Shown: positions 12,231 to 25,067 of the stretch, piece by piece
How positions within the stretch are numbered: the first letter of the stretch is position 1
Layout: each line of letters starts with the position of its first letter
Origin: Gigaspora rosea
Lineage: Eukaryota; Glomeromycota; Glomeromycetes; Diversisporales; Gigasporaceae
Reading direction: 5' to 3'
Assembly (NCBI GenBank): GCA_003550325.1
Contig: QKWP01000261.1
Span: 325,612 to 389,611, forward strand
Length of the DNA: 64,000 nt
Position numbers and translations under genes: made by a program
Notes under the pieces: generated by a model
The model's database searches: none
Told to the model about the DNA's origin: nothing
What the model saw: the letters and a program-made list of their open reading frames with translations, nothing else

Positions 12231-13655
12231 GTTGATGTACACAAATCAACTAAAAACGAAGTTACACTTTTTTCTGCCGTAGAAACCAAAACTCAAGGTT
12301 ACTATTCAAAATTTTCATAATAAGCAAATATCAAATAAAAAAAAAAAAACTTAGAAAGGTTCGACTGTTGATACCTTTTTTCTAAGTGCATAGGTTCTGC
12401 GGTATTTCACAATTTAGGTCGATTTCAAATTGTCCTAAGTTATACTTAAATTTTGAAACGACGTACTTTATTTCGTAAAAATTAAAAATACATATAAAAT
12501 GATTTAACTAAGTGATAAAATTATATTATCATTAATAATGTTAATTATATCGCAAATGTTCATTTGCAGAAATAAAAAGTGATAAAAATTTATATAAAAT
12601 TTCATGTAAAGAAATAACATAATTTAGGTAAATTACAGTTATATTCTTAATAAATTTCAATAAAAAAAAATCTCACAACAGAAAAATTTCGCATGAATAA
12701 AAAATTTTACCAATTTTTACATTACCATGTAGAACGCACTCACATCGTTGTATACGTAGTAAATTACTTCTTTTAAGCCAGCCACACCTCTTTTTCTTGC
12801 AAAATGTAATGTCAGTTTTCACTTGAACTAACACCGAATTGACGATTTCAATAGTTTCGAGGGTTAATATGCTTTTAAACCACTCTACTCATGAATGTAT
12901 TCATGAATGGCGTCATCAACTACTGTTTGCAAGAAAAAAACAATACCACATACAAATCTTTTTAATTGTATGTTAAAACTTTATTACACTTTAGGCACAA
13001 TAAAAAAAAATTTTCACCAGGTTTTTGACTTAACTAGCAGAAGAAATTATTTTATAAAAAATAAGCTTGTATACCTAGGCTATTTTCAATCGGCTTAATT
13101 GTGTGAAGTTTTTTAAGTGCAGTTAAACATTAATTATATTTATTTCGATCCATTAAAGAACTTTTTTCCTTTGACGAACAATGTTTTTAATATTGATCAA
13201 AGATTTCACGAGCGAGAAAGTTGTATCATTCCATATTAAGAAATTAATGATGAAAAAGATTTTTTAAAATTAAACATTCGAAAACTTTACTTATTATTTT
13301 TTTCTTTTTATATTAATTAATATAATTAATATGATGTAATACGCAATATATTATAAGTATAATAAAATTTAATAATGAGACAATATGTAACAATAGTTTA
13401 ATATGAAATAGAAATTAGAAAATTATTTATGTTATTACAAAGTAATAATAACAAAACCCGTCGTTTAACGACGGGTCCAGTATCTAGCCAAAAGAAAGAA
13501 AAAAATTAGAATAAAAAGGATTTTATGATGACAAGTTTACATTATTATTCGATTAATGATTTCATGTGAGTATATATACTATGTTGATGTACATTAACAA
13601 AAATAAATGTTTATTATCATCATCTATTATCTCTATAGTTTTGTTGTTTATTAAT
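12231..13655. other. Gene-free stretch downstream of the ceramidase gene
   Basis: AT-rich. A 63-codon frame at 12907-13098 has no recognisable feature. The only structure noted is the hairpin at 13456-13476. Confidence 0.4.
13456..13476. repeat. Perfect GC-rich hairpin
   Basis: ACCCGTCGT, loop TTA, ACGACGGGT, in an otherwise AT-only setting, about 190 bp past the stop of the ceramidase gene. It is probably a small dispersed palindrome; a role in transcript ending is conceivable but unsupported. Confidence 0.55.
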
Positions 13656-13663
13656 TTTGTAAA

Positions 13664-14847
13664 TTAATCTTTAACCGAGACTTCTTGCACGATCAATTTT
13701 CTTTCTGCTGAAGACATGACTTTTGTAGGTAGATTTTGCTCTGATTCATCCGATAATCCCACGTATGGTAAAATAATACACACCCATTTAATTTTTGGAT
13801 TTTTTCCAAGAATTTTTGATCGGTCAAATATCACGATTATATGTAACGAGTAACATGAATATGACGCTGTCACGTGCCTAATATGGAAAATAGAGTTATT
13901 ATCAAGGTGCTACGTATCAATATTATCGGGCAAAGGTTGTTAACTTACCACCAAGCATGTAATTGTGGATTTAATATGTTATTCATTTCGCTGCAGAAAT
14001 GATAATCGATATTCCATCCAATGTACCCAATTAAAAATATTATAGTTCCTCGAATCATTAATGCTACTATACCTTTTTCATTCTTTAAATTAATTACGAT
14101 TGCAATTACACGTAGATATACGTAGACAGCCATTAATAAGAAAGATCCTATTTAAAATGAGATGATAATAGTTAAAATTGCAATTTACCCGAATTTTCGG
14201 TACGTCAATTTAAGTAAAAATTCCCACCCTGAAAAATGTAAAATTCAACTAATTTAATTATTTGGTTTTCATAATATTTCCCCAAAACTATTAACATTAT
14301 TGAAAAAATCAATCCCCACAAGAAAAGGACGATGGGAAACCAATTCCCATATTTTCTTTCTTTCTTATTTTCATTTATCGAATAAAATAATATCAACAAA
14401 TAAAAAACCATCGGTGTTCCATCAAAGTGTTCAAAAGGGTATAATAGCGTTCCATGAAATATAATTGACCCGATTCCTATAAATATAATTCTATAGATAT
14501 CATTTAAAAACATGAAAGCAATTAATTTCGTGCAAAGGTGAAAATTATTTGATTTATATAAAACTTACGTTCCAAAACCTAATTTGAATCTATGATCAAA
14601 GCCTTTAGAATGCATTATAAAGCCAAAAATTCCTGCGCAGATGAGACATAACGATGATAAAGTATTAAAAAATTCTGCAATATAATATGATACTTCATAA
14701 TTTTTCTCGCACCAATCTAGTGTTCCAATCCAACGAAAATGTTTTTAAAGTAAAGCATGGATCATGAGAGAGACTTCATGTATAACAGTAAAGTAGCAAA
14801 TAAGAAAAATCGAACATTAACTCACCAACTATATATGTTTTTAACAT
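13664..14847 (-). CDS. Alkaline ceramidase (ACER/YDC1 family), five exons, apparently intact
   Basis: Splicing complement(13664..13877, 13949..14147, 14228..14490, 14569..14716, 14826..14847) gives one open frame of 281 codons with GT/AG at all four introns (71, 80, 78 and 109 bp). The family hydrolyses ceramide or phytoceramide to sphingoid base and fatty acid in ER/Golgi membranes and has seven membrane segments; long hydrophobic runs are visible. Catalytic and metal residues fit the family: calcium site D8, W9, E11, N13 and E22 (DWCEKN...IAE, same spacing as human ACER3), S65 and H69 in GSIIFH, D80 in FDGTPM, and the zinc pair H208/H212 in QLHAWWH. Length matches relatives of about 270-315 residues. 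Only the first exon (MLKTYIV) is uncertain: the unspliced sequence just upstream also reads GTLDWCE but hits a stop. It is the best-preserved gene of the window. Confidence 0.9.
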
Positions 14848-15179
14848 TTTTTTTCGAATGATCAGTTAATATTGTGGCGTAATGAATATAAAATTTCTAA
14901 AAAAAATAGTCATTAATACCTGTAGAAGTGGGTTTTCCCCAAAATGAATTCATTTGATTGAATTATAATTTACAGTATTCCAAAGTTCAAAAGTGAATTA
15001 CTTTGAATGCTTCACCTCTAATGAATTTACAGGTCAAAAACTTGGTCATTTATGTAATAAAAATTGTGCTGCTCAATTTGACTAATTGAGTTTTTTAAAA
15101 CAAAATTAGAAAATATTTAGTTAGGATCGTTTCTATCGTAATAGGAAATGTTAGTCTGAAATTATACGTTTCCTAATTT
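14848..15179. other. Upstream region of the ceramidase gene
   Basis: No reading frame. It presumably holds the ceramidase promoter, but no clear TATA or initiator element can be singled out in this AT-rich DNA. Confidence 0.3.
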
Positions 15180-15406
15180 GGGGGTCACGGTTAAAGCATA
15201 AATTGAATTCTTGTCAAAAAGGTAACCCTAACCCTAATTAAATTTCACTCCGCTTTAGCCGACTCCCAATGATATCTCAATGCATGTCTTAATTGGTCGG
15301 AGTTAAATTTAATTAGGGATAGGGTTACCTTTTTGATGAGATATCAAGAATTCAATTTATGTAGTATGTAGATCATATTGAGTAAACTCCGCTTTAACTG
15401 ACCCCC
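15180..15406. mobile_element. MITE with TIR GGGGGTCA..GTTAAAGC and telomere-like arms
   Basis: Outer ends GGGGGTCACGGTTAAAGC and GCTTTAACTGACCCCC are inverted. The arms are palindromic as well (GAATTCTTGTCAAAAAGG on the left, CCTTTTTGATGAGATATC and AAGAATTC on the right) and include CCCTAACCCTAA-type tracts. Target duplication not resolved. No coding capacity. Confidence 0.65.
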
Positions 15407-15689
15407 TATTGTCGCGGATCATAATTTAAAATGAAATCTACATTCTATACTTGACCTGCTAGCCTTCTAAAACCCATTAATACTTGTTTATAATTTTTTT
15501 TAAAACTAACCCTAACCCTAAAAAATGTACCCCAAAAAAATTTAGTTTTCGAGATTTTATCCTATCATTTTGGATTTCATTATGATCTGTCACATGTATT
15601 AATTGCTAGATTTAGTCATTTATTCGATTATAGTATAATTACCTTAATTCCGACGGGTTAATGTTCGGGTGGCGATAGTGTTGTTGGGG

Positions 15690-16652
15690 GACAATGCATT
15701 GAGAAAGATCATATGATGTTTCTTCAATGATACTAATACATGTATATAAATGCTAGTTGTTTTAAATAATTGTGAATTTTCGTTTTAATTTCATTAGCTT
15801 AAAATAAATAAACAGAGTGCACTTGTTTCTTTATTATTTTATAATAGTTAGTATTATAAAAGACAATTGTTAATTCTGAACTAAATTATATTCCCAAAAC
15901 GGTAGTCTTAAAGTATACTACAGATAAAAACAGAAAAATTAGATCTTATTTGTACCGCTCAAAAATATGCAACAATTGGCTGTAACCATGCACTACATTT
16001 TTGGCATATCTTTGTTATCGCGTCCTAAAAATCGTATGGATGACTTCAAAGTAACACCATGCACGCTCCGAAATATCATGAGCTTTATATAAGTGGACAT
16101 TTATTTATTAGGGTTTACATTCGGAAAATTCTTTATCTCAAATAACGCATGTTGAAAAGTGTTACTAGTTTTGGAATCCTGGAGAACTGTGCCACATTTA
16201 TAACGATAAACAGAACGAATTAGAATTGTAAATTGATTATATAATAATGAATTTAATCTTTTTGCGCATGTGGGCTGTAACGCACCTCATATGATTTGGC
16301 GTAACGTGAAATCAAAACAACCAAAATACCCGTTTTTTATTGTTAGTTAGGGTTAGGGTGAGGTTAGAATAGTGTGTAGGCGAGAAGGGTTTTATAGTAA
16401 AATTTTGCAAGGAATTTTTTTTGTTAGAGCACTAAGAGTGTTTCATAAGCAAAATTATGATCCACGGGCGATTTTTTAAAAGATCGCTATTTTTTCTCGA
16501 TTTCACGTTACACCTGATCCTACGATATGATTGGTTTATCAAATGGGTGCGTTACAACGCATATAAACCTATAATAATCGTTCAATCGTTAAATGAATTA
16601 AATTGATTTTTATTTCTTACCTCGATTATCACAAAATTCACGGGTTACGATT
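15690..16652 (+). repeat. Duplicated segment, copy 1 (partner at 23790-25067)
   Basis: Shares GTATTATAAAAGACAATTG, ATATGCAACAATTGGCTG and TTACATTCGGAAAATTC in order with 23835-25067. Here the sequence at the LTR target site is unbroken (GAGCTTTATATAAGTGG near 16081), while an extra element sits at 16249-16569. Confidence 0.8.
16249..16569. mobile_element. Mutator-like MITE with 9-bp TSD
   Basis: Flanked by TATAATAAT at 16240-16248 and 16570-16578. The subterminal parts are inverted: GCTGTAACGCACC near 16275 and GGGTGCGTTACAACGC near 16545; a further pair is TAACGTGAAATC and GATTTCACGTTA. The centre contains GTTAGGGTTAGGG. The related segment at about 24985 lacks it, which supports a discrete insertion. 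Confidence 0.7.
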
Positions 16653-17826
16653 TTTTGCAAAGTTTTCTATAAACAAATAAATATTTTAGAATCGATTCTA
16701 AAGCAGATAATCTTTTATATTAAATATTCAAAAAGTCTGGATTCTAATAACTTTTTCTACTTTCAAGTACGTACTGAGCGTATTGTACATAAGAATTGTA
16801 ATGGCTGTGGTATTTAAAATTATAAGCATATTATGGTATTAAAACTTTAAACCTATAGTTTGTGCTTAGTCATTTTATAGTATCTAAGACTGATACTTAA
16901 ATTTTGTATAAATAATTAGGATTAATTTTCGTACACTTTATTGTTCTAATTTCTTGACTTTATTACAAGCTAAAAAGTCGAATAATGGATGACCTTAAAA
17001 GAATTTTGCGAGCTAATTTTAAAAAATTATTGAAATATACATTTTCATTTCTATGTTTATTCTTATTTGTGCGCCGTATTAAACCAAGTATTTGTAATAT
17101 AAGACATAGAAGGGACGATATGAGGTTGAAGCAAAGCCTATTCTATAAAGTTAATGCTGGGTTTTGTTGCGAAATATGAAGCTACGTGATGAAACTAAAT
17201 ATAAGTGTTTTGAATTTAACGACAAATTCCGTAATAGAACTTATATAATAGAATAATTAGAAAAAGTCAATAATAAAACAATATCAGTGATAACGTTCAT
17301 GACTTAAAAAATAATTCAGAAAACATGTAAATATAGCTAATCATCTCAATACTTAAGCAAGTTGGAATATTTATCAAATATGCAAGGTTGTTTTTCAAAT
17401 ATTGAATAATAGATTTAATCTGTAATACGCTTAATAGAAAGTATGCAAATTTGATTTTCAAAATAAATTAGCCAAATTTAGTATGCGATATTTTTTGGTG
17501 TTGTAATCTTTAAATTCAGATTCACATTATACATAAATCCTTATCAATGTGTACCGATATTGAAAAACTGATAATCTATAATTTGACAATAATGGTACAT
17601 TCATTACTTATATGCGGATTGCAGATTACACTTATTTCAGATTTGAACAATAAGTAGCTGCGCAACGTAGTTGCGCGAAACCAGGAACGGGGAAATTAGT
17701 AAACTATGATGCTAGATATTATGTATAGATAGAATTATCTAACATAATTTTTCCTAAACGCCTATTAGATTCTGATAATATATACATGATCTAATTATTG
17801 CAACCATCCGGATATTCTAGTTGGCT
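16653..17826. other. Gene-free stretch
   Basis: A 64-codon frame at 16985-17179 shows no motif. The only item noted is the GTAGCTGCGC motif at 17652-17690 (listed separately). Confidence 0.4.
17652..17690. repeat. GTAGCTGCGC..AACCAGGAACG motif
   Basis: A GC-rich palindromic motif (core TGCGCAACGTAGTTGCGCG) followed by AAACCAGGAACG. Related copies occur near 33607-33650 and 38637-38685 (reverse) and 43612-43638, twice at the edge of the 1-kb inverted repeats, so it may be the end of a repeat family. Confidence 0.6.
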
Positions 17827-17830
17827 ATTT

Positions 17831-18218
17831 GGGTTGTGGACTAGGAAAACCCGCCTTTGACACTTTTTCAACTATTTTGAGATTTTGATTCAAATTAAAG
17901 CGCTGGTTTCTATCCACATGTATTTTACTTTTTACCCTATGTTGATATAATAAATTTTCGTGATGTTTAACTTGAATGTTAAACCAATTTTCAACGATCG
18001 TGTTCTAAAAATAGATTTACAACTTTAGATTGACGACTAAATTAAATTAGATTGGTCAATCAGTGTTTCATAATCACATGACATTGTTTATTCAGCAATC
18101 GATATTTAAAAATAAACAAAAAATCAAAGAGGTAAAATTTAGGTTTCACAACAAATAATCGCCATTTTCTCAAAATGGAAACCCCCTTCAAAAGACGGGT
18201 TTTCCTAGTCCACAGCCC
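17831..18218. mobile_element. MITE with TIR GGGTTGTGGACTAGG
   Basis: A left end beginning GGGTTGTGGACTAGGAAAAC matches the inverted right end (GTTTTCCTAGTCCACAGCCC), about 28 bp of TIR. Flanked by ATTT at 17827-17830 and 18219-18222. 388 bp, non-coding. Confidence 0.8.
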
Positions 18219-18222
18219 ATTT

Positions 18223-19869
18223 ACGGTAGTCAAATTTCGATTCGCAATTGAGATAAAGTGCATATGTTCAGTGTCAAATTCACATTATTAATTTCATAAA
18301 ATTTAATATATGCAATTTCATAATTAGTAAAGCAATTTTTCTTTCATATGAAAAATCTGAGATCCGATTAATTACGCGATCAATTTAAGAGTCAGTTTAT
18401 GAAAAACAATGTAGGGAGGGCGTTAATAAGGTATTAATTTTAAGGTCATGTAATGCGCGAACAATAATAATATATTTAAGGGGCAATGACGATGTAGATA
18501 CCTGATATTTGCAAAAAAATAATAATCGAATATGCAACAATCGTAAATGTTAAAAATGATTACGTAAATCTGCACAATTTTATATAGTTGGCAAACAATA
18601 TAAACAAAATCTTAAGTGACTCAATACATAAATCGATAATCCAAACAGAATCCTGAGTAAACAAGCTATAATATTAACACATAAGCACAATAAGTCAAGA
18701 AAGCATGATGATAAATAGTCAAGTCAATGTACATATAAAGAAAATCAATATTGTAAACACATAAGGTAATATTATAGAATTTTTTAAATAATGATTCCTA
18801 CCGCAAATTCAAAAGCACGAAACATCAGCACGCATGCATACAAAATCAAGGAATGATCATCCAAATCAGAAGCCTAGAATTGTGAACTTTACTTAACTTG
18901 CCTGTAAACCATACTCTACACGGATCTGCTCACCAATACCATACTGATCTGCGGAATACCTATACTCTACGTACTTCGTACTCTGTTCCTGGTATACTTT
19001 ACGTACATCGTACTACATTCCTGGTATATATCCATAGAACAAATAAGGAAAACGGGATAACTATAGTTAGTAATAAGATCGGAGGTATGATCAATTTAAT
19101 AATAATATAAGGAAAAATGATGATCATAAGGCAGGAGTAGAATAAATTAATATCGTGATATTGGGGCGCAGAAACATTACGATAGTATCACCGGACTCAA
19201 GGGCTTGATATGTAGTTTGTTATTCATATTACACTATATAGCTGAAAAGAACTAATCAAAGACACAGTACGCTCGGCAAGGTCCAGAATGGATCAACCTA
19301 CTAGTTTCTTTGGACATTAATTCTAGGCGCCTCTCAAAAGTGTTGGTCACACACAATTTTTTTCAAACAGATACTGAGAATCACACTCCCGTACAGCACA
19401 TAAGAGAACTATTAATAATACTAACAGAGGTTATATTGTTGTATTATTTACTTTTTTGTGTTTAATCAATGACCGGTCAAAAAAATCAAACCCATCGCAC
19501 TATAGAAATATAACCGAATTACTTACGTACTGTACGTACAGTACATACGCACATCAACATCTAAAGTCAATTTAACTCTTCAGTAAACCATACACTTCGT
19601 ACTTTGTACTACGTTCCTGGTATACACTTCATTGCAACATCAATATTACGGTTAAGAATTTTTTTTTTACCAATTAGATTTGCAATTTCTTTTTAGTATT
19701 GTTTGGAGTGTTACAAAAAGTCACAAGGATTTTTTATCCAATCAGATGCCAAAGATTGCGGAAGTCATCTAACTTGCCTGTAAACCATATACTTCGTATT
19801 TCATACTCCGCTCCTGGTACTTCTACTTTGGCTGTATCTTTAATTGTATCTAGTTATGGACAATTTTTA
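18223..19869. other. Gene-free stretch with a recurring short motif
   Basis: No gene. A motif of the form GTAAACCATA..CTTCGTA..TTCCTGGTA appears about three times (near 18903, 19583 and 19785). Its reverse complement marks the units of the tandem duplication at 36800-37617. Frames at 18898 and 19699 simply read through it. Confidence 0.5.
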
Positions 19870-22800
19870 GTTTTCTCAAATATCCCACACGTTACCGATC
19901 ACTAATTGCATCTCTACTCATGTTATAATCCAAAACTCTCTAGATGAAAGGAGTAATATGACTGTGGTTTAATGTTTGTTATATTAATGCAATGTGAAAA
20001 AAAATTTGAGGACGTTTATGTTGTAACTTGTTAAAAAGACAAGAGGTAGTTCAGAAAATAATTAAAATGAAAAAAAGAGACGGTTGTAACATGAGCATAA
20101 GAATATTGTACTTTGAGCGAGTAAAATAATGATTCCTATAATTGACGATTTGTACTTTAAAATCTCTAATCAAATAATAATAATAATAGTAACAATAATA
20201 ATTATAATCCCTGTGATCTTGATACAGTGATCGGGGATTCGCTAACTACAATCAAATCATAGTTAAGGCATTTTTTGCCCAGGGCATTTTTGAATATAAT
20301 TTGGTAGAGATTGCTTGGGTAAAGTGACTTGATTATGTACGAATTATTCAATTAAATCGCAAAATTTAAAATACAGTATTGATCATAATAAATAATTTTA
20401 TTTATAAATTCATTTACCGTTATAATGACCTATTTGATCTTTCATAATCGGAATTAACAACTATTTACACATCACAGTAAACTCAATATTTCTGAGGATA
20501 AATTAAGTGTACTTGTTAGAGTAGATTATTGCGGTTTGCAAAATTATGAGATATTTAAAGACCAAAAAAAAAAAAAAAAAAATCAATGATTTCTGATTTG
20601 TTAGAGTGGTTTGCAAAATTTTGTGAAATTTACAGAAAAAAAAAAAAAAAAAAACAATGTTTTCTGATTGCTTAAATAATTTTTTAGACTTTTGGATTGC
20701 ATATTCATCATTTTGTAATATAACGATTGAACATTTTTAGAAATACTGTTAAAGTTGTAGTTTCAGAAATTTGTCATACCGATTTAGTAACGATTCTGGT
20801 ATGATTCCCCGAAAGTTAGTTACCCGCCAGCTCGTTTTACCGACCCCATATCCCCGACAGAATGTTTCACCTACAGCACTTTTTTTGACAGAATCTTTCC
20901 TCGACATGCCATGTTTTCGACATCCCCTTTCCTAGACATCTCATATTTTCGACAAGACATTTATCTGACATGACATATTTCTAATTTGACTTTTCTCCGA
21001 CACTAAGTTTTATTGAATGCACTTTTTCCGACAAGAACGATAAACCCAGTGATCATCACATCACGTGAAATCATGCAACTACGTCATTTGTTTACTAGCA
21101 CTATCAACTCGGCCTAAATTATACTATCACCTAACCCTAATCTAACCCTAACCCTAATTTAGGCCGAGTGCTTAATCATGTGATGTGATGAACACGAATA
21201 TATCAATCTACGTATTTAAACGAAATTCTAATCGGGGAAAGATCTTGTCGGAAAAAGATGTCGGAAACATGTCATGTCGGAAAAATGTTCTTTTCGAAAT
21301 ACGTCATGTCAGTAAAATGTCTTTTCGAAAATATGTCCTGTCAAGGAAAGGGGAGTTCGAAAACATGGTATGTCGAGGAAAGATTCTGTCAACAAAAAAT
21401 GCTGTAGGTGAAACATTCTGTCGGGGATATGGGGTCGGTAAAATGAGCTGGCGGGTAACTAACTTTCGGGTAATCAAGCAACAACCTTTAGGAACTATTA
21501 GCTATGTAAAAATATAATTTCGCATTCATCATTTTGTATAGAATTCGATTGAGTATTGTTTCTTTTTTAGACCGATAAAATTTACTATTGCATTATGAGT
21601 GGACAGTATTTTAAGAGTTGTACAAAATTCAATCTTAAAAGATTATTACATGATAGCAAATTGATTTGTTTATTACTGTAAGAATCATGTAATTTTTAGA
21701 AGTTAACTTTGCACAAAAAAGGCACTTCGTGCAATTTTCGCTCATTAGAAAAGACTTTGTTTATTAGCAAAAATGTATATATTATACATGTATATAAGCC
21801 TTTATATAATATAATTTACATACGTAATGTTAAATAAATAGGAAATCGGAAATCATTTTTGATTTGCAAATTTCATATAATTTTGCAAACCGCAATAAAT
21901 ATATCGATCTCAAAGAGATAATTTGAATCTAATTGTTCTTAATTAAAAATTTCAAATGTAAATAATGAACTCAGTTTTCATTAAAATAAGGTTGTTTCGT
22001 ATTAATTTATGCAAAAAAATTTTTGATAAAAATTTGACGTTAAAATTAGTGTTTAAATCGACCTTGGTGCACTAATTAAAAATGTCAGGAATGGAATTTT
22101 ACATATAATGAATATTAATCTGTTTCTATAGCATTTAACGCTAAGGCTTTAACCTTAAATTTTATCTCACGCATTCAGTTTTATTTACAAAATCCGATTC
22201 CTTTTTTGGTTTTTATCATCCGCGCAAATAACTAACTTAAGAAGTATCTGTTCATATGCTTCAAAAAATTTTTATCGAATACAGTTGTATTTATTCAAAA
22301 TTATAAGGTTAGTTCGACTTCAATTCCATAATTAGATGATGCATTCTTGCGTGGATTTTTTGTGTGTGCTAAATATGTGGTAATCTTTATATTTATAGTA
22401 AATTATGCATGCTAGTAAAAAGGCTCTTTTTTATTTTTACGCGATAAAAAATAATCGGTTCTGATCGTCTCATAGACGATCACTTTGTAGGCACTTTTTT
22501 TTATCAACAAATAAGTTTAAAAACAAGTTCATTTTATGGACAATTAATTCACAAACAATTTATTTTTATTTTTTTCAAAAGCTCATTTTATAAATAATTT
22601 TTTTCACCGACTACTTTGGTTATTGAACATTACAAAACAATGTTGATAATTATTCCTGCTGATTATTCCAGTAGCAAAATTATTTTTTGATCTTTAAACT
22701 AACTTATTTCTAGCAACAAAATTAAGTTAACATTCCAATCAAATATTAGCTCAGAATAGCGAAACTTTCTCAAGATATCAATGCACTTTTTATTTAGATT

Positions 22801-23737
22801 AATGATCTAATTAAATTTAAAGGTTAATATTTTTACTACCTAGTGAATTAGAGTGTTCCCAAGGCTCCTAACATAATTTGCTAATGTCAAAATATTATTA
22901 ATTAGTGCAACTAATTGGAATTCCCCTTCTAATAATTTGTTACAAATACAAACAATGCCAATTAAAAATTTTTATCTTAAGTAATCAGAATAATTCATGG
23001 TAAGAAATAAACAGGTATTCAATGCACTAAGGTTTTTCGATTTAGAACGTTTTCAAGTAGTTTCTCAAAGTGGTTTACTGGTGAACAAGATACTGCATAA
23101 TCGTTTAGTTAATCAATCGTTATAATTATTTGCCGAAAGTTCATTATATTAATTGCAAATTTAAAAGAATAACTCTATAAAAAAAAAGGCATGTTATCAT
23201 GCTCTAATGTTTTAACAAAATGATTAAAGCATGTCCTATTTTTTAACGTTTAGATAATTTAATACTATAGAAAAGGAGCTTGAGAACAAGAATAATACCG
23301 TAAAAAATATTTTATTTTGCAATTTCTCTTTGGCAAAAATAAACAATATACTTAATGTGTACAAATCTAAAAATAATAAATCAAAATTATCAAGCATAAA
23401 TAATTTTACAAGAATCTTAAATGAATCCCGAACAATTTTTGTAAATATTAATGCAAAGCTCTGTTTTGTCTATAAATCATGATGTGAAATCAACAAAGAA
23501 ACTGAGAAAATTGCACAAAAACTACACTAAAACCTATGCATAATGGACCATATAATACAATACGGCACACTCATCTCCAACACCCTTTAAATGAAAAATG
23601 AAACTTGTCCTACCGAAGAATTAATGTGTGATTTGTTAAATATCGAATATCCAACATTTGATATCATTCAACTTGGCATTTTTATCTTCTTAAAAATGCT
23701 GCGGCACAACAAAATTTGACCTGATCAGACACAACTA
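19870..23737 (+). repeat. 3.3-kb dispersed repeat, copy 2, with insertion
   Basis: Direct-orientation partner of 6285-9602, with scattered small indels throughout. It contains the 0.7-kb element at 20792-21486 that copy 1 lacks. Its downstream neighbour is the 23790-25067 segment; in copy 1 that neighbour is 6 kb away. Confidence 0.85.
20792..21486. mobile_element. Mutator-like fold-back element, 9-bp TSD, empty site known
   Basis: Flanks TTTAGTAAC (20783-20791) and TTTAGGAAC (21487-21495) form a 9-bp duplication; copy 1 of the host repeat has a single TTTAGTAAC here (about 7160). The ends (GATTCTGGTATGATTCCCCG and, inverted, GGTTGTTGCTTGATTACCCG) match at about 17 of 24 positions, then near-perfectly for over 70 bp (GTTAGTTACCCGCCAGCTC). 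Long subterminal arrays of GACAT..TTTCGACA follow, and the centre holds CCTAACCCTAACCCTAA. No transposase; a 110-codon frame at 21185-21517 is only a reading of the repeats. Confidence 0.85.
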
Positions 23738-23789
23738 AAAAATAATCGCTAACATGAGCTAAAATTAAAATTATCGATTGGTTGGTTAT

Positions 23790-25067
23790 TATTTTTTGTG
23801 CATTTTCGTTCTCTCATTTCAATGATATTATTGTGTAAATTTGTTTAATTTTCATTAGCATTAAAATAAATAAAATAAGAGTGCACTTGTCTTTTTTTTT
23901 TACAGCCTTTTTTATTTTTTTTTTATTGTTTTATAATAGTTGGTATTATAAAAGACAATTGTTAATTTTGAACTAAAAGATTTTCCAAACCCATCTGATT
24001 ACGGTAGTCGAAAAGTATACTACAGATAAAAACAGAAAAATTAGATATTATTGTACCGCTAAACAATATGCAACAATTGGCTGTAAACCATGCACTACAT
24101 TTTTGGCATATATGCCCTAAAAATCATATGGATGACTTCAAAGTAACGCCATGCACTCTCCAAAATATCAAGAGCTTTATATTGTGACGAATTATTTTTT
24201 TTATTCCAAGTTTTTTTATGTTGTAAATATTTTTAAATCATGTATACAAATAATGTAATGAGGCTTGGTGGCTTAACCCATGCAAGAGCGTAACCGTTCA
24301 AAATATCGCGTCTACGCGATTACACAGGCTTGTTAATTTGCGCCCCAAGCGTATACGCTCACATTGTAGCGTGTACGCGTAGGAAAGAACGTATACACCT
24401 AAACTAAAACGAATTCGTTCAAAATAGAGCGTAAACGCTCTAACCCAACAAAATGTATAAAAGACCTTTCGATTCAATAAAGTTAAAATAAGCTCCACGT
24501 CCCACTCGAAAATAAAAAACATAATAATAAAATGATTAACGTATCTTTTGAATTCGACTTGTAACCTTAATAAACCTTGCGAGACTCAATTCGACGGACT
24601 GAATTTACTTGTAACTTCGTATTGGCTTATTATAACTCGAATTCCGTGTGACAAGTTTTGTTAATTTCTTTAAATTGTTCACGTGACTCCCGTTACCCTT
24701 TGAACTTCGTGTCGAACTTACCCCGATTCACCTATTTATATCTCTCGCCCCGTAATCGGTTGGAGCTTTAAATTGGCATTATTGTCTAAATTGTTTTACC
24801 GCTCTCCCTATTCAACCGTTACAATATAAGAGACATTTATTTATTAGGGCTTACATTCGGAAAATTCTTTATCTCAAAATACTGTAATGCATGTTGAAAA
24901 GTGTAACTAGTTTGGGAATCCTGGAGAACTGTGTCACAATTGTAACGATAAATAGAACGAATTAAAGTTGTAAATCGATTATATTATAATCGTTTAATCG
25001 TGAATTGAATTAAATTGATTTTCATTTCTTGCCTCGATCATCACAAAATTCATAGGTAACGACATTG
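23790..25067 (+). repeat. Duplicated segment, copy 2, with solo LTR inside
   Basis: Partner of 15690-16652. It differs mainly by the LTR at 24183-24823 and by lacking the MITE of copy 1. Confidence 0.8.
24183..24823. mobile_element. Solo LTR (fossil), 641 bp, TSD ATAT
   Basis: Starts TGTGACG and ends CGTTACA, flanked by ATAT (24179-24182, 24824-24827). The unoccupied version of the site is at about 16081 (CTTTATATAAGTGG). It contains a TATAAAAG box and an AATAAAG signal about 25 bp later, as LTRs do, plus short palindromes of the GCGTATACGC type. No internal retrotransposon region is nearby, so it is a solo LTR left by recombination. Gypsy or Copia cannot be told from the LTR alone. Confidence 0.75.

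Noticed and set aside
14704-14740. Extension of ceramidase exon 2 to read RWIGTLDWCE
   Set aside because: Attractive similarity, but a stop lies just upstream with no acceptor; the CACTAG acceptor at 14717 gives an open frame instead.
15515-15530. Chromosome end suggested by CCCTAACCCTAA
   Set aside because: Only two units, isolated and within interspersed repeats; not a telomere.
21185-21517. 110-codon frame
   Set aside because: It is a translation of the subterminal repeats of the Mutator-like element.
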